DNA from: Pseudomonas alcaliphila JAB1
GTDB taxonomy: Bacteria; Pseudomonadota; Gammaproteobacteria; Pseudomonadales; Pseudomonadaceae
Direction of reading: 5' to 3'
DNA: 64,000 bases
NCBI RefSeq assembly: GCF_001941865.1
Contig: NZ_CP016162.1
Location: 1,612,001-1,676,000 of the forward strand
Part shown: positions 8,757 to 18,627 of the stretch, in pieces
Position numbering within the stretch: the first letter of the stretch is position 1
Layout: each line of letters opens with the position of its first letter
The notes under the pieces: model-generated
Seen by the model: only the letters and a program-made list of their open reading frames with translations
Database searches by the model: none
Told to the model about the DNA's origin: nothing
Program-made: the position numbers and the translations under genes

Positions 8757-9956
8757 TCACTGGGTCACGCGAAAGACGTGTTTCAGGTAATGGACGAAGT
8801 TCTCGTCGCGGCATTGGGTCTTGCCGGGCGTATCGGAAATCTTCGCTACCGGTTGACCGTTGCAGGCGATCATCTTGATCACGATGTTCATCGGCTCGAC
8901 GCCGGGGATGTCGCAGGTCAGGTTGGTTCCGACCCCGAAGCTTACGTGGATTCGCCCGGAAAGTGCACGGTAGAGCCGCAGCGACTTGGGCAGGTCGAGC
9001 CCGTCGGAGAACACCAGGGTCTTGCTCATCGGATCGATGCCGAGTTTCTCGTAGTGGGCGATGGCTTTTTCCGCCCACACCAGTGGGTCGCCGGAGTCAT
9101 GGCGCAGGCCGTCGAAGAGCTTGGCGAAGTACAGGTCGAAATCGGCGAGGAAGGCATCCATGGTGATGCAGTCGGTCAGGGCGATGCCCAGCAAACCGCG
9201 GTATTCGCGCACCCAGCAGTCGAGCGCGGCGATCTGGCTGTCGATCAGGCGTGGGCCGAGCTGCTGGTGCGCCATCAACCATTCGTGGGCCATGGTGCCA
9301 ATGGGCTTGAGGTCGAACTCACGGGCCAGGTGCACGTTGCTGGTGCCGACGAAGCGACCGGGAAAATCGCGCTTGAGGATGTGTACCGCCTGCTCCTGCA
9401 CGCGGTAGGAGAAGCGCCGGCGAGTGCCGAAATCAGCCAGCTGGAAGCCGGCCAGTTCGCTCGGCGAGGCTTCGGCCTTGAGCCAATCGAGCTTCTCGTA
9501 CAGGCGCTCGGCAGCCTGCTCCAGCAGTACGTCGCGGTAGCGATAGCGGTTGCGTACCTCGCTGACAATGGCCAGCAGCGGCACCTCGAAGAGGATCACG
9601 TGCAACCAGGGGCCGCGCAGACGGATGCTCAACTGGCCGTCTTCGATGCTGGTGTGCACGTAGCGCAGGTTGAAGCGGAACAGGCTTAGAAAGCGAATGA
9701 AGTCCGGCTTGATGAACGGGATGCGTTCGAGGAAGGCCAGCTGGTCGACGCTCAGGCTCAGCTCACTGAGGCGTTCGATCTGGTAGCGGATCTCGGCCAG
9801 GTAGGGCGTCAGATCCTCACTGCTGCGGCAGCGGAATTCCCATTCCACCTCGGCATTGGGGTAGTTGTGCAGCACCGCCTGCATCATGGTCAGCTTGTAG
9901 AAATCGGTGTCCAGCAGATTCTGCACGGTACGGTCGGCGAAAATGCTCTCGCTCAT
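8757..9956 (-). CDS. pncB: Nicotinate phosphoribosyltransferase
   Basis: Forms nicotinate mononucleotide from nicotinate and PRPP, the committed step of the Preiss-Handler salvage path. 399 aa, the normal size for the proteobacterial enzyme. The N-terminus [20 protein letters not shown] and the internal DSGDP/FSDGLD motifs (phosphoribosyl-binding) are family signatures. It overlaps the pncA stop by 4 bases and precedes nadE by 10 bp, so the three salvage steps are one operon. Confidence 0.97.
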   Translation of the reverse strand: MSESIFADRTVQNLLDTDFYKLTMMQAVLHNYPNAEVEWEFRCRSSEDLTPYLAEIRYQIERLSELSLSVDQLAFLERIPFIKPDFIRFLSLFRFNLRYVHTSIEDGQLSIRLRGPWLHVILFEVPLLAIVSEVRNRYRYRDVLLEQAAERLYEKLDWLKAEASPSELAGFQLADFGTRRRFSYRVQEQAVHILKRDFPGRFVGTSNVHLAREFDLKPIGTMAHEWLMAHQQLGPRLIDSQIAALDCWVREYRGLLGIALTDCITMDAFLADFDLYFAKLFDGLRHDSGDPLVWAEKAIAHYEKLGIDPMSKTLVFSDGLDLPKSLRLYRALSGRIHVSFGVGTNLTCDIPGVEPMNIVIKMIACNGQPVAKISDTPGKTQCRDENFVHYLKHVFRVTQ

Positions 9957-10597
9957 CGCAGGTTCTCCTTGGCGAGGCTGCCATCCAGCTGTTCCAGGCT
10001 GGCAGCCAGTGTAATGCCCTGTTCGCGCATGGCGATGCGGGCGGTTTCGGCCGTTTCGCTGGCGATGGCTCGGCAGGCGGGCAGGTGGACGAGTACCTCG
10101 AAGCCGGCGTGGCGTAGTTGCAGAGCCGTGGTCTTGACGCAGTAGTCCAGGGCCAGGCCGCCGATCAGAACGAGGGCTACGTCATTTTGCCGAAGAAATT
10201 CGATCACGCCCGTGCTGCGCTTCTCGGCCAGGTCGTGATAACAGGCGCCGTAAGGGTGCAGGTCCGGCTCAACGCCTTTCCATACGAAGTAGTCGTAATC
10301 CAGCGGCGCTGGCAGGCCATCGAGCAGTTCGAAGCCGGGCGTGCCAGGCACGCAGTGGCTGACCCAGGTCAGGTCGGCATTGGCCAGCGGCAGGGGGCGC
10401 AGCATCTCATCGTGTTTGTCGACGACCCAGGCCGCCTGCGGGCTATGGGCATCCTTGCTGCCGATGCGCAGCTGGGCGCGTGCGGCCAGTTGGTTCAGCG
10501 CCGGGACGATGGCATCGCCCTCGGGCACCGGTAGCTCGTTGGGGCACAGCGGGGTGAAGCCTTTCTGGGCGTCGACGTCGAAGCTGGCGATCTTCAT
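9953..10597 (-). CDS. pncA: Nicotinamidase
   Basis: Hydrolyses nicotinamide to nicotinate, feeding PncB. 214 aa isochorismatase-fold enzyme. The catalytic triad is visible: an Asp in the N-terminal [10 protein letters not shown] segment, Lys in VWKG (about 107), and the nucleophile Cys153 in [12 protein letters not shown]. Metal ligands are expected in the DAHSP (49-53) and SHC (81-83) motifs. It is the first gene of the operon and is divergent from nrtR, with the palindromic operator 27 bp upstream of its start. Confidence 0.96.
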   Translation of the reverse strand: MKIASFDVDAQKGFTPLCPNELPVPEGDAIVPALNQLAARAQLRIGSKDAHSPQAAWVVDKHDEMLRPLPLANADLTWVSHCVPGTPGFELLDGLPAPLDYDYFVWKGVEPDLHPYGACYHDLAEKRSTGVIEFLRQNDVALVLIGGLALDYCVKTTALQLRHAGFEVLVHLPACRAIASETAETARIAMREQGITLAASLEQLDGSLAKENLR

Positions 10598-10623
10598 GGT
10601 GCGCCTCCTTACTGCGCTTGGGT

Positions 10624-10656
10624 GACTACATATTTCATCTGATGAAATATGTAGTC
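10624..10656. promoter_or_regulatory. NrtR operator (33-bp palindrome)
   Basis: Perfect inverted repeat with two 15-bp arms (GACTACATATTTCAT and its complement) around the 3-base centre CTG. It lies between the divergent pncA and nrtR starts in AT-rich DNA. A further degenerate half-site-like ATGAAATA occurs near 10705. Position, symmetry and the neighbouring NrtR gene make it the obvious operator for NAD-salvage repression; binding itself is inferred. Confidence 0.85.
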
Positions 10657-10738
10657 AAGCGTTTTCACCAAATCCTGCGTGAAAAAATATGAGTTATTGG
10701 TCAAGATGAAATAAGTCCATGAAGCAGCGAGGAAAAGG

Positions 10739-11431
10739 ATGAGTGCAGTGGAGGTGCTGGCCGGGGTGGATATCGTTGCCCTGCGCCTGAGCGATGAGGG
10801 GGCGTTGCAGGTGCTGCTGCTGCGTCGCCAGCGCGAACCCTACGCCGGGCAATGGGCGCTACCGGGCGTGCTGGTCAACGGTCGCTGCGCCGATGCCAGC
10901 CTGGACGCCGCCGCTGCTCGTGCGCTGGCGGACAAGGCACGCCTGCAGCCGCAGTATCTGGAGCAGGTGGCGACCGTTGGCAATGGTGTACGCGATCCGC
11001 GTGGCTGGTCGCTGAGCACCTGCTATCTGGCTCTGCTGGCACCCAACGCCGAGCCGCAGGATGAAAGTTTGCGCTTCGTCGATCTGTCGTTAGTCACTGC
11101 AGGGCAGCAGGCGTTGCCATTCGACCATACGCAACTGGTGCGCCTGGCAGCCGAGCGGCTGCGCGGCAAGTCGGTGTACAGCTCGCTGCCGCTGTACCTG
11201 CTGGCGCTGCGATTTACCGTGACCGAAGCGCTGACGGCGTTCCAGGCTTGTCTGGGCGAGCCGGTGCAGCACACCACCTTGCGCGGGAGGCTGGAACGGA
11301 TGAAGGCGCAGGGTTGGATCAGTGATACCGGCGAGAAGAATTATCCGAAGATGGGGCGGCCACAGAACCTGCTGGAGCATCGTCCGCAAGAGGCTGAGGC
11401 CTTTATCTTCGACCGCAGCCTACTGGCTTAG
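10739..11431 (+). CDS. nrtR: NrtR family Nudix-related transcriptional regulator
   Basis: Repressor of NAD metabolism genes, 230 aa. The N-terminal ~145 residues form a Nudix fold that senses ADP-ribose. Its Nudix box is degenerate (GVLVNGRCADASLDAAAARAL, lacking the REUxEE catalytic acids), as in NrtR regulators that bind but do not hydrolyse. The C-terminal ~80 residues form the winged helix (TTLRGRLERMKAQGWI...KMGRPQNLL). The gene is divergent from pncA-pncB-nadE with the palindrome between them, so autoregulation and operon control from one site are likely. Confidence 0.93.
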   Translation: MSAVEVLAGVDIVALRLSDEGALQVLLLRRQREPYAGQWALPGVLVNGRCADASLDAAAARALADKARLQPQYLEQVATVGNGVRDPRGWSLSTCYLALLAPNAEPQDESLRFVDLSLVTAGQQALPFDHTQLVRLAAERLRGKSVYSSLPLYLLALRFTVTEALTAFQACLGEPVQHTTLRGRLERMKAQGWISDTGEKNYPKMGRPQNLLEHRPQEAEAFIFDRSLLA

Positions 11432-11463
11432 CAGGCGCTCTCTGAATTGCAGGCAAAAAAATA

Positions 11464-11602
11464 GGCGCCAGAGGCGCCAGGGGAGCATTTCAATCGATGC
11501 ATAGTCTCTGAACCTGCTTCGTCCGGGAAGTTCCATTCGGTGATGGAAAAAAGCCATCTTTTTTCTTCAGGCAAAAGAAAAGGCGCCAGGGGCGCCTTAA
11601 AA
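11464..11602. terminator. Two GGCGCC hairpins between nrtR and the acylase gene
   Basis: GGCGCC-AGA-GGCGCC (11464-11478) and AAAAGGCGCC-AGG-GGCGCCTT followed by AAAA (about 11578-11602). The second has an A-run on its left and can terminate minus-strand transcripts from the acylase gene; the first may serve nrtR. The rest of the 248-bp gap shows no gene. Confidence 0.65.
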
Positions 11603-11679
11603 CGATGATCTATGGAGTAAGTCGATTATTCAGAGTGGGGCGCTGAGGGAAAGGTTCAGCGCCGCCCGACGAACGGTCA

Positions 11680-14193
11680 TTACTTGGCCGGCATCAGCAA
11701 CAGGCGCTGGTTGCCGTAGACCTTGTCCAGGTTCTGTGCCTTGAACGGGAAGCTCATGTAGCCGCCCTTGAGCCATGACTCGATGCCGTCGGCATAGTGT
11801 GGGCTGGCCGGGTTGCTGGACTGGCCCGAGCTGTTGACGCCGACCAAGGGTTCGTCCGCGGCGAAATCCACCACGATGCGCATGGCCGGGATCAGGAAGG
11901 TGTTGAAATCCTGGCCCCAGGCATAGGCGGAGACGTTCAGCGTGCTGTGGTCGCCCCCTGCTGGATAGGGGCCGCGATCCAGATAACCTTTCAGGGCGTT
12001 GATGCTGGTGCGCTGGCTGGCGCTCATGTAAGGCGCCATGCGCGTGGTGTCCGTTACCCACTCATAGGTGTGCAGTTTGCCCCATTGCCAGTTGCGCCGC
12101 TCCGTGCCCAGGCGGCTCTCCAGCAATTCGATGCTGGCGGCCAGGCTGCGGGCCAGGATGGTCGGCTTGTCTTCCTGCTCTGGCGTGCGGATGTCGTTCC
12201 AGAACGGGCTGTCGGCACGCCCAAGCAGGTGATCGGCCTGCGCCGAGTAGGAGGTGTTGGCGGTTTGCACCAGTGCCTTCCAGGCTGGACTGTCGTCCGG
12301 GCCCAGCTCGTCTAGGAAGATCTGTCGTGCGCTTTCATGCAGGAAGGCGCCGTAGATGGCGGCATCGGCCGAACTGGCGGCAAGCTTGCCGTCGAACGCC
12401 AGCAGGCGCTTCAGGGCTTCATCGGCACGTGCGCGCTGGCCAGCTGGTAGGGCCGCGATGGCCTGGCGCAGCGAGTCGTGCATGGCCGGGTCATTGAACA
12501 TGGCCTGCAGTTTGGCGACGAAGGGCGAGCTCTGGTCGTACTGCATGGCGATCATGCTGCGGCCATCGTGACGGCCATTGCCGGCCAGCTCGGCGATGCG
12601 TTCGGCGCGTTCCGGGTAGTACCAGGAGCTGGACAGCTGCATGCCGTAACCGGGCGGCACGCTGCGTTCGTTGGCGGTGCCCAGCCAGCCTTGCGGCGGG
12701 TCCTGGTCGTAAGGGTGCAGCATCGGGTCGGCGAAGCCGTCCCAGGCGTAGCGCTCGTCCCAGCCAGGGGAGGGCAGCAGGCCACGACCTTCGCGGCGAT
12801 TCGGATAGCGCCCGGTGACCTGCCAGCCGATATGCTGGGCGTCGGCGAAGACGATGTTCAGCGGCATGGCGCGGATCTCCCGCGTCGCCTCGAAGGCCTG
12901 GTCCACCGACTGTGCTCGCGACAGGTCGAAGAAGGCGTCGAGGCTCTGGTCACGCTCGAACTGGGTGGTTTTCAGCGCCAGGCCGTAGCCGCTCTGCAGA
13001 GCCAGGGGTTGCAGCATATGCTTGCGTTCGCCCAGTACCGAGTTGAGCAGCGGACCGTTGCGGGTCTCGTAAAGCGTTTCGCGGATCGGCCGCTGGCCTT
13101 TGATGAAGAAGGTCTCCTGGCGTTCGCTGACCGGCAGCCACTTGCCGTCGGCCTGGTACATCAGGCGACTGCCTTCGCGCTTGATGCGCTCCAGGTAGAT
13201 GTCTTGATTGTCGCCCATGACCATGGTCATGCCCCAGGCCAGCTTGCCGTTGTAGCCGGCGACCACAGCCGGCACACCCGCCAGGGACACGCCCGCAGCC
13301 TGGTATTTGGGCGAGCGGATCTGCACGAAATTCCACAACGAGGGCATGCTCAGTGGCAGGTGCGTGTCATTGGCCAGCAGGCTCTTGCCGCCACGGCTAC
13401 GCTGCGGGGCGATGGCCCAGTTGTTCGAGGCGGCGACGCCGAGCATGTGTTGTTCGGCGATTTGCGCGGTTGTGCGGGAAATCGCCTGCAGGCCCGGCAA
13501 CTGCCCCTTGAGGTCGAGGCCGGCGAGTTTTTCCGCCTCGGCGAAGGGCAGCGGTTCGTCCGGGTAGATCGGCAGCAGCCAGGGCAGCTTGTCGGCACCC
13601 ACCTGCTGGGCCATGGTCAGCGCGGCGATCTCTTCCTGCAGGTTCACCGCCAGGCCGAAGTTGAGCAGACAGAAGAGCAATACCGAGTCTTCGGGCTTCC
13701 AGTACTCGGGACGGTAGCCGGACTCGGCCAGATCCATTGGCATACGATCACGGTAGCGGAACATATAGGCGTTGACGCCACGCGAATAGACCTCGAAGAA
13801 ACGTTTCAGGCGCGGCGAGGCGTCGGCGTAGAGAATTTCTGCATTCTTTTTCAGGTTGACCGCGCGCATGAAGCGGTCCATTTCCAGTACGCCGGGCCCC
13901 GCCATCTCGGCCAGGCGGCCTTGAGCCAGCAGGCGCATGCCGACCATCTGGCTGAGACGGTCACCGGCATGCACGTAGCCCAGAGTAAACAGCGCGTCGT
14001 GAAAATTGCTCGATTCGATCAGCGGCATGCCGAGTGCGTTACGCCGCACCGACGCACTCTCGGCCACGCCCTGAATGCGCTCAACGCCACGGGTAGGCGG
14101 CACGCTGTCGGCATAACGGCTGTTGAGCAGGGACTGGCAGCCGGCGAGGCTAATCAGTGAGGCGGCAAGAGTCAGGCGGGCCAGCGCGCGCAT
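11680..14193 (-). CDS. quiP: Penicillin-acylase family lipoprotein, QuiP-type acyl-homoserine lactone acylase
   Basis: Ntn-hydrolase of the penicillin amidase family; its nearest relative from memory is P. aeruginosa QuiP, which cleaves long-chain acyl-homoserine lactones. 837 aa from ATG 14193 ([12 protein letters not shown]...), chosen because it gives a clean signal peptide ending in the lipobox LAGC (Cys19) with AAGGAA upstream. Autocleavage should expose Ser256 in [12 protein letters not shown], the new N-terminus of the beta chain. The sequence between about 19 and 255 would be the alpha chain plus linker. Export and lipid anchoring place it at the periplasmic side of an envelope membrane. 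Substrate is inferred from homology only. Confidence 0.85.
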   Translation of the reverse strand: MRALARLTLAASLISLAGCQSLLNSRYADSVPPTRGVERIQGVAESASVRRNALGMPLIESSNFHDALFTLGYVHAGDRLSQMVGMRLLAQGRLAEMAGPGVLEMDRFMRAVNLKKNAEILYADASPRLKRFFEVYSRGVNAYMFRYRDRMPMDLAESGYRPEYWKPEDSVLLFCLLNFGLAVNLQEEIAALTMAQQVGADKLPWLLPIYPDEPLPFAEAEKLAGLDLKGQLPGLQAISRTTAQIAEQHMLGVAASNNWAIAPQRSRGGKSLLANDTHLPLSMPSLWNFVQIRSPKYQAAGVSLAGVPAVVAGYNGKLAWGMTMVMGDNQDIYLERIKREGSRLMYQADGKWLPVSERQETFFIKGQRPIRETLYETRNGPLLNSVLGERKHMLQPLALQSGYGLALKTTQFERDQSLDAFFDLSRAQSVDQAFEATREIRAMPLNIVFADAQHIGWQVTGRYPNRREGRGLLPSPGWDERYAWDGFADPMLHPYDQDPPQGWLGTANERSVPPGYGMQLSSSWYYPERAERIAELAGNGRHDGRSMIAMQYDQSSPFVAKLQAMFNDPAMHDSLRQAIAALPAGQRARADEALKRLLAFDGKLAASSADAAIYGAFLHESARQIFLDELGPDDSPAWKALVQTANTSYSAQADHLLGRADSPFWNDIRTPEQEDKPTILARSLAASIELLESRLGTERRNWQWGKLHTYEWVTDTTRMAPYMSASQRTSINALKGYLDRGPYPAGGDHSTLNVSAYAWGQDFNTFLIPAMRIVVDFAADEPLVGVNSSGQSSNPASPHYADGIESWLKGGYMSFPFKAQNLDKVYGNQRLLLMPAK

Positions 14194-14293
14194 GGCGAAG
14201 TTCCTTGGTGTGCGGACGGTCGAGGCCGGTCGCGCAATGACCGGCCACAAAGGCGCCAAGGTAATAAGGCAGTCGCGGCCTGGCAAGAGGGGC

Positions 14294-14758
14294 TCAGGCG
14301 TTTGCTCGAGACCCTTTCAACCCTTCGTCCAGTAGCCAGCGTGCAGCGATGCGAGCAGCGGCCTTGTGCTGCAGTTCCAGCTCGTTGAAGCGTTTTTCGA
14401 AGCGCCGCCGTTCAGCCTTGTCCAACGCTTTCCAGCCCGCATGCGTGGGCACCTCGGCGGTGGCTTCGAAGAGCAGATGGAACACCTGGCAGCGGCTGTC
14501 ATTGCTTAGGGCGCTGTCATAGTTGTCAAGCAGCACCTTGATGCGGATGGCGCCTTCGATCAACGGCAACTGCTCGTCGAGCAGGCTGCTGGCGAGGATG
14601 TTCAGATCACCGCCGATGCGTTGCTGGCGCTCTTGCTGCGCTTCGTCACGGGCGCGCTGGTTCGCCCAGACGCGGCGCCACAGATGCCAGGCATAAGCGG
14701 CCAGCGCTGCGATCAGCAGCAGGCCGCTCAGCAGCAGGGTGAGGTTCAAGGCACTCAT
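14294..14758 (-). CDS. DUF2489 family membrane-anchored protein
   Basis: 154 aa from ATG 14758 ([20 protein letters not shown]). One N-terminal transmembrane helix is followed by a charged, helical cytoplasmic domain rich in Arg/Glu ([13 protein letters not shown]..., then [15 protein letters not shown]). I assign it to the DUF2489 family by general resemblance; the function is unknown. It lies 8 bp downstream of the His-rich SEC-C gene on the same strand and is probably co-transcribed with it and the WHy lipoprotein. Confidence 0.75.
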   Translation of the reverse strand: MSALNLTLLLSGLLLIAALAAYAWHLWRRVWANQRARDEAQQERQQRIGGDLNILASSLLDEQLPLIEGAIRIKVLLDNYDSALSNDSRCQVFHLLFEATAEVPTHAGWKALDKAERRRFEKRFNELELQHKAAARIAARWLLDEGLKGSRANA

Positions 14759-14765
14759 GCGCGGT

Positions 14766-14960
14766 TCAGGCGCCGTGGCACTTCTTGTACTTCTTCTCGC
14801 TGCCGCATGGGCAAGGATCGTTACGGCCGACATCCTTCAGCGCGTTGCGCACCGGCTCCTGATGGCCATGGTTGCAGTGCGGGCCGTGCACATGGCCGTG
14901 ATCGTGATGATCGTGGTCATGGTTGCAGTCAGGGCCGTGGACGTGGGGTTGGTTGCTCAT
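14766..14960 (-). CDS. His-rich SEC-C motif mini-protein
   Basis: 64 aa. The first half is a histidine/aspartate-rich run ([20 protein letters not shown] and a second HGPHCNHGH) likely to bind Zn, Ni or Co. The C-terminus is a complete SEC-C zinc motif ([19 protein letters not shown]), the same as at the C-terminus of SecA. Such proteins are common but uncharacterised. It could be a metal store, or use the SEC-C part to bind SecB or ribosomes as SecA does. It is encoded in a cluster of small envelope-related genes. Confidence 0.85.
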   Translation of the reverse strand: MSNQPHVHGPDCNHDHDHHDHGHVHGPHCNHGHQEPVRNALKDVGRNDPCPCGSEKKYKKCHGA

Positions 14961-14977
14961 GGTGTTACTCGTGCAGG

Positions 14978-15475
14978 TTATTCGGGGATGAAATCGCCGG
15001 GAATTATCTCGCCATTACGCGACATGTGCACGCTTCGGCCGAACAACATGCCGGTTTTTACCTCACCCTTGAGGCTATAGCGAATCGGCACGTCCGGTTT
15101 TTCCAGTGCCTTGACGATCTGCCGCACATGGCGCCAGAGGTTGGTGCGCACCGGTACTTCGAAGGTGTGGTGGCCGTGGGCGGGCACGGTGAACCACTCG
15201 TTGGAGTAGCCCTCGGCCAGCTGGATACCATTGAGATGGACGTTGTAGTCCAGCCCGCGCACCGGCAGGCTGACGCCGTTGGGATTGTCGATTCGAAAGC
15301 GCAGGCGGAACTCCTGTTCGAGCAGCCTGGCCTTGACCACATCAACTTTGATGAGTTGGACGTCCGGGTCCTTGAAACCACCTGTCATCCAGGTGGAGCA
15401 TCCTGGCAGGCCTGAAAGCAGGCCAAAAAACATCAATAGGCTGATAATTCTTATCATTTGCGCCTGAGAAAACAT
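14978..15475 (-). CDS. LEA-type 2 / WHy-domain lipoprotein
   Basis: 165 aa from ATG 15475, with GGGGGT upstream; a second candidate start is 15457 ([20 protein letters not shown]), which begins exactly at the signal peptide. The lipobox LPGC predicts a lipidated Cys. The mature part is a single WHy (water-stress/hypersensitive) domain: [20 protein letters not shown], then [20 protein letters not shown]. The NPN turn is the domain hallmark. An envelope or stress role is assumed by analogy; no function has been shown. Confidence 0.85.
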   Translation of the reverse strand: MFSQAQMIRIISLLMFFGLLSGLPGCSTWMTGGFKDPDVQLIKVDVVKARLLEQEFRLRFRIDNPNGVSLPVRGLDYNVHLNGIQLAEGYSNEWFTVPAHGHHTFEVPVRTNLWRHVRQIVKALEKPDVPIRYSLKGEVKTGMLFGRSVHMSRNGEIIPGDFIPE

Positions 15476-15667
15476 TTCATACCCCCATTGCGTCTCAGTG
15501 TAACAAGCAAGCGCTTGGCTGCAACGGGGAAGCACTCATTATTTTCAACGAGATACTGTGGAGGTTTCGGGTTGTTGGTAATCGGAAGAGCATGAATGAG
15601 ACGCCTGCAGTGTCAGGGCAAAGGAACCTGCGCCATACTGAGCGGCGAATAGGACAGGAGTGTGACC

Positions 15668-16231
15668 ATGAGTCGCTACGAGATCGCCTTCTCCGGGCAA
15701 CTGGTGCCGGGCGCCCAGCCGGAGTTGGTCAAGGCCAACATGGCCAAGCTGTTCCAGGCCGATGCTCAGCGCATCGCTCAGTTGTTCTCCGGGCGCCGCA
15801 TCGTGATCAAGAACAATCTCGACGCCGCCGGGGCGGAGAAGTACCGCGCGACACTGGAGCGTGCCGGTGCGCGGGTCGAGGTCATCGACATGGATGCGTT
15901 GATCGAGGAAGTCGAGCTGGCGCCGCCGCCCGTAGAGCCGGCACCTGCACCTGCACCTGCACCGGCAGCTGCACCGCACGCGGCCAGGCCGGGCCGTCTG
16001 CAGGTCGCGCCACGAGATGAGTACATGGCCGCGTTCAGTGATGTGGATGCCCCGGATTTCGATATCGCACCGGTAGGCAGCGATCTGCAGGACGCCAGGC
16101 CCGACGCTGCCGCGCCACAGGTCGACCTGTCGCAGTTCAGTCTGGCGCCCGTTGGTAGCGATATGGGGCAAGCCAAGCCTGCGACTCCAGCGGCTGCACC
16201 GGATACCTCGCATCTGAAACTGCAGGATTGA
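15668..16231 (+). CDS. Hypothetical protein with duplicated APVGSD motif
   Basis: 187 aa from ATG 15668 with AGGAG 7 bases upstream. Residues 1-75 form a compact charged alpha/beta segment (YEIAFSGQLVPGAQPELVKA...RATLERAGARVEVID). A Pro-Ala linker (PAPAPAPAPAAAPH) follows. The acidic C-terminal part contains two copies of the motif (F-[DS]-[IL]-APVGSD-[LM]), at about 133-142 and 158-168, and ends DTSHLKLQD. There is no signal peptide or membrane helix. I do not know the function. The layout of folded head, flexible linker and repeated short motifs suggests a docking or adaptor protein, but that is inference. Confidence 0.75.
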   Translation: MSRYEIAFSGQLVPGAQPELVKANMAKLFQADAQRIAQLFSGRRIVIKNNLDAAGAEKYRATLERAGARVEVIDMDALIEEVELAPPPVEPAPAPAPAPAAAPHAARPGRLQVAPRDEYMAAFSDVDAPDFDIAPVGSDLQDARPDAAAPQVDLSQFSLAPVGSDMGQAKPATPAAAPDTSHLKLQD

Positions 16232-16296
16232 GCATTCACTAGCCTGGCCGAAACGCCGTGAGCTGCGCAGGCAGCCAAGGCGTTTCAGTCAGGCCC

Positions 16297-17412
16297 CTAA
16301 CCCGCCTTGCATTTGGCTGCGGCCTCCTCGGGTTTGAGGTTGCGCACGCTGGTGAAAAACAGCTCGCAGGTTTGCAGTTTCTCCGTCACCTGCCATTTCT
16401 CGGTGCAGGTGTTCAGCGTCTGCTGCGGATCAGCTGTCGGCTGCTGGCCCATACCGGCTTGCCAGCAGGCGGCGCTCAGGTCCTGCCCCATGACCTTGAT
16501 CCCTGCTGCGTTGGCGGCGGCCTCGCTGTCCTTGTTGTTGGCCGGATCGGCCGCATACCAGATGTAGCTGGGGTGGTTGGCGCCGAGCACTGAGACCTGC
16601 TGCCCAGGTGCTGCATCGATCTGGCCGAGGCCCAGCACCGGTAGATTCACCCCGTATTGCTGCGTGATCCAACTGCGCACCGGCGCACCAAAGGCGACCA
16701 TCGGCAGGCGGGTATCGCCAGAGCCGCCGCTGAGCTCGCTGACCATGCGCCGCTGATAGCTGGTGAAGTAGCCATAAACGCCTTCCAGGGCACTGCCGGC
16801 ACTGGCCGGGGCGGCAATGGGCGCGATGTCGATGATGGTCTGGTAAGCGGGGGTGTGTTCCGGCTGTACGCCATTGAAACTGAGCAGCGAGGCCCAGCGA
16901 TCTGTGGTGCTCGAACGCAGATAATCCTGAGCCTGAGTCAGTGAGTAGTCCGGTGGGAAGTGCAGCAGCTCGATGCTCTTGCGGTTCTCCAGGGCCATGC
17001 CCAGGGGCAGGAAGAAGTACCAGTTGTACTGCCATTTACCGTCACTATTGAGCTGGCTGGCGCCCTGGTAGGCCAGATCACCGGCATCGAGCAATTGCAG
17101 CAGGGACTTGCCGTAATCCGTTGGCGTGCCGTCGAAATTGGCGTGAATGCGTTCCCCATTGCGTGTCACGCGTACGTTGGCCTGGGGGTAACCGTCGCGC
17201 GTCAGGCTCTGTTGCAGGTAGTGTTCGACCGTCTGTTCCAGCGTTCAGTCGCGGTAGCAGATCACACTGCAGTTGTTCGGGTAGGCGAACAGGCGGCTGA
17301 CGCGCTGGCTGTCGCCCAGATCCAGCGTTTCCCCTTGCAGCGCGCCGGGCTGGTTGGCGCAGCCTGCTAGCAGGCCGGCCAGGATAAGAGCGATACCACT
17401 TTTCTTGTGCAT
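16297..17412 (-). pseudogene. Lipoprotein gene interrupted by an in-frame TGA
   Basis: One continuous reading frame of 371 codons from ATG 17412 to 16297, broken only by TGA at 17245-17247. The first 55 codons encode a signal peptide with lipobox (LAGLLAGC) and a short mature segment ending CSVICYRD. After the TGA the frame continues TLEQTVEHYLQQSLTRDGY and runs intact for 315 more codons without another stop. A downstream GTG at 17169 has no ribosome site. A TGG-to-TGA change (Trp) would explain it. The C-terminal part is unrecognised; it has several Cys and an extracytoplasmic look. Pseudogene, sequencing error or read-through are the options; nonsense mutation is favoured. Confidence 0.75.
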
Positions 17413-17479
17413 GGCTTTCTCCTTGTTGAGTGTCCTCGCAGGACGTATCAACTCAAGCAGAAAGCAGGATTAACGCCAA

Positions 17480-17962
17480 TCAGGCATTCAGGTAGGGCGC
17501 ACAGCACTTCTTGAACTTCTGCCCGCCCTGGCAGGGGCAAGGATCATTGCGTCCGGCCTTCAGTGGCACCGTCGGGTCGAGGAAGAACCAGCGCCCGTCC
17601 ACCTGAACGAAAGCGGAGCATTCGCGGTGACGATGTTCGCCGTTGTCATCGTGCCAGCGGGCGACGAAGCTGACCTGGGCATGTTCTGGCTTGCCGCCGA
17701 ATACTTCGCTGCCTTCGACTTCCAGGCCGAGCCAGGTGCTTTGGGCGCTCCAGGCAGCCATCGCGTCGCGGTCGAGCGCCGGCTGCTGGACGGGCAGGGT
17801 AGTGGCCACCAGATAGTCCACCAGGCCCAGTACATAGGCGCTGTAGCGCGAGCGCATCAGCAGCTCCGCGCTGGGCGCGTGGGTGCCCGCGTGATAGTGA
17901 CCACAACACTGGCTCAGCGAATTACCGCTGCCACAAGGGCAATTGGGATCGAGTGGGTTCAT
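17480..17962 (-). CDS. YchJ family protein with N- and C-terminal SEC-C motifs
   Basis: 160 aa UPF0225/YchJ protein. Zinc-binding SEC-C motifs occur at both ends: [19 protein letters not shown] at residues 9-27 and [15 protein letters not shown] near the C-terminus. Between them lies an NTF2-like domain (about 30-130; [20 protein letters not shown]). The family is widespread and of unknown function. It lies 4 bp after the DUF6231-like gene on the same strand, so the two are probably co-transcribed. Confidence 0.9.
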   Translation of the reverse strand: MNPLDPNCPCGSGNSLSQCCGHYHAGTHAPSAELLMRSRYSAYVLGLVDYLVATTLPVQQPALDRDAMAAWSAQSTWLGLEVEGSEVFGGKPEHAQVSFVARWHDDNGEHRHRECSAFVQVDGRWFFLDPTVPLKAGRNDPCPCQGGQKFKKCCAPYLNA

Positions 17963-17966
17963 CGCT

Positions 17967-18464
17967 CTACCACCAGTATTTGCCGAAGTTTTGTGGATTA
18001 GCCCAGAACTTCGCGTTCAACCAGTCGGGAACTTGCTTGTAATCGAGTAGATCATAGGTGAACAGATGCAGGGTCTGTCCCTCGCGCTGGAACTGTTCAC
18101 TGGCTTGCATGGCCAGGGCGAAAAAGTCGGTTTCCTGCCAATCACCTGCTTTGAGGTCGAGCAACACGGCGACCCGGCTGGCGTTGAGGTTGCGAATGCC
18201 ACCCAGTAGTTGCAGTCCATCGCGTTTGGGTAAGTGCTCCAGACAGTCGACCAGAATTGCCAGGTCGAAGCGCTGTGCGGCCAGTTCCGGCGCCAGGGGA
18301 GCAGCAGGTGCGGTGGTGACCTGACACTGCGGGTGGGCGCTGTGAAAGGCGCTGACTGCGGGCAGTTCGCTTGCGCCGAGTAACAGCAGTTTCTCGGGGG
18401 TATAGCGGGCAAGCAGTGCCGCAATGGCTTGCTGTGGAGTACGGGCACTAAGGCTGGCGGTCAT
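17967..18464 (-). CDS. DUF6231-like protein (methyltransferase-like fold)
   Basis: 165 aa from ATG 18464, with GAGGAA upstream. It shows a Rossmann-like start ([16 protein letters not shown]) and the segment [20 protein letters not shown], resembling motifs I and II of SAM-dependent methyltransferases, though the glycine-rich loop is poor and it may not bind SAM. The C-terminus is aromatic ([14 protein letters not shown]). It is conserved next to YchJ genes in Pseudomonas as far as I recall. Function unknown. Confidence 0.8.
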   Translation of the reverse strand: MTASLSARTPQQAIAALLARYTPEKLLLLGASELPAVSAFHSAHPQCQVTTAPAAPLAPELAAQRFDLAILVDCLEHLPKRDGLQLLGGIRNLNASRVAVLLDLKAGDWQETDFFALAMQASEQFQREGQTLHLFTYDLLDYKQVPDWLNAKFWANPQNFGKYWW

Positions 18465-18627
18465 CGAACTTCCTCGAAAAGTCTGCAAAGACTAACGTGG
18501 TGTCGGTATCAGGCCTAGAGTGAGAGAAAATTATCCGCAGAAGCTGCTATAGCTGGCGGATTGTACAACTCCTGTCTTTACTACTATCGAGTCGGTTATG
18601 GGCCGATGAACATTGGAGACCTAAAGT

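Noticed and set aside
12478..14160. 560-codon open frame antisense to the acylase gene
   Set aside because: Shadow of a well-supported Ntn-hydrolase; no domain and no ribosome site.
15940..15970. CACCTG tandem hexamers taken as a possible CRISPR or microsatellite
   Set aside because: They encode the Pro-Ala linker of the APVGSD protein in frame; just a few copies and no spacers.
17245..17247. TGA as a selenocysteine codon
   Set aside because: No selenocysteine-insertion hairpin is evident just downstream, no selenium genes are nearby, and the position is not in a redox motif. A nonsense mutation is simpler.
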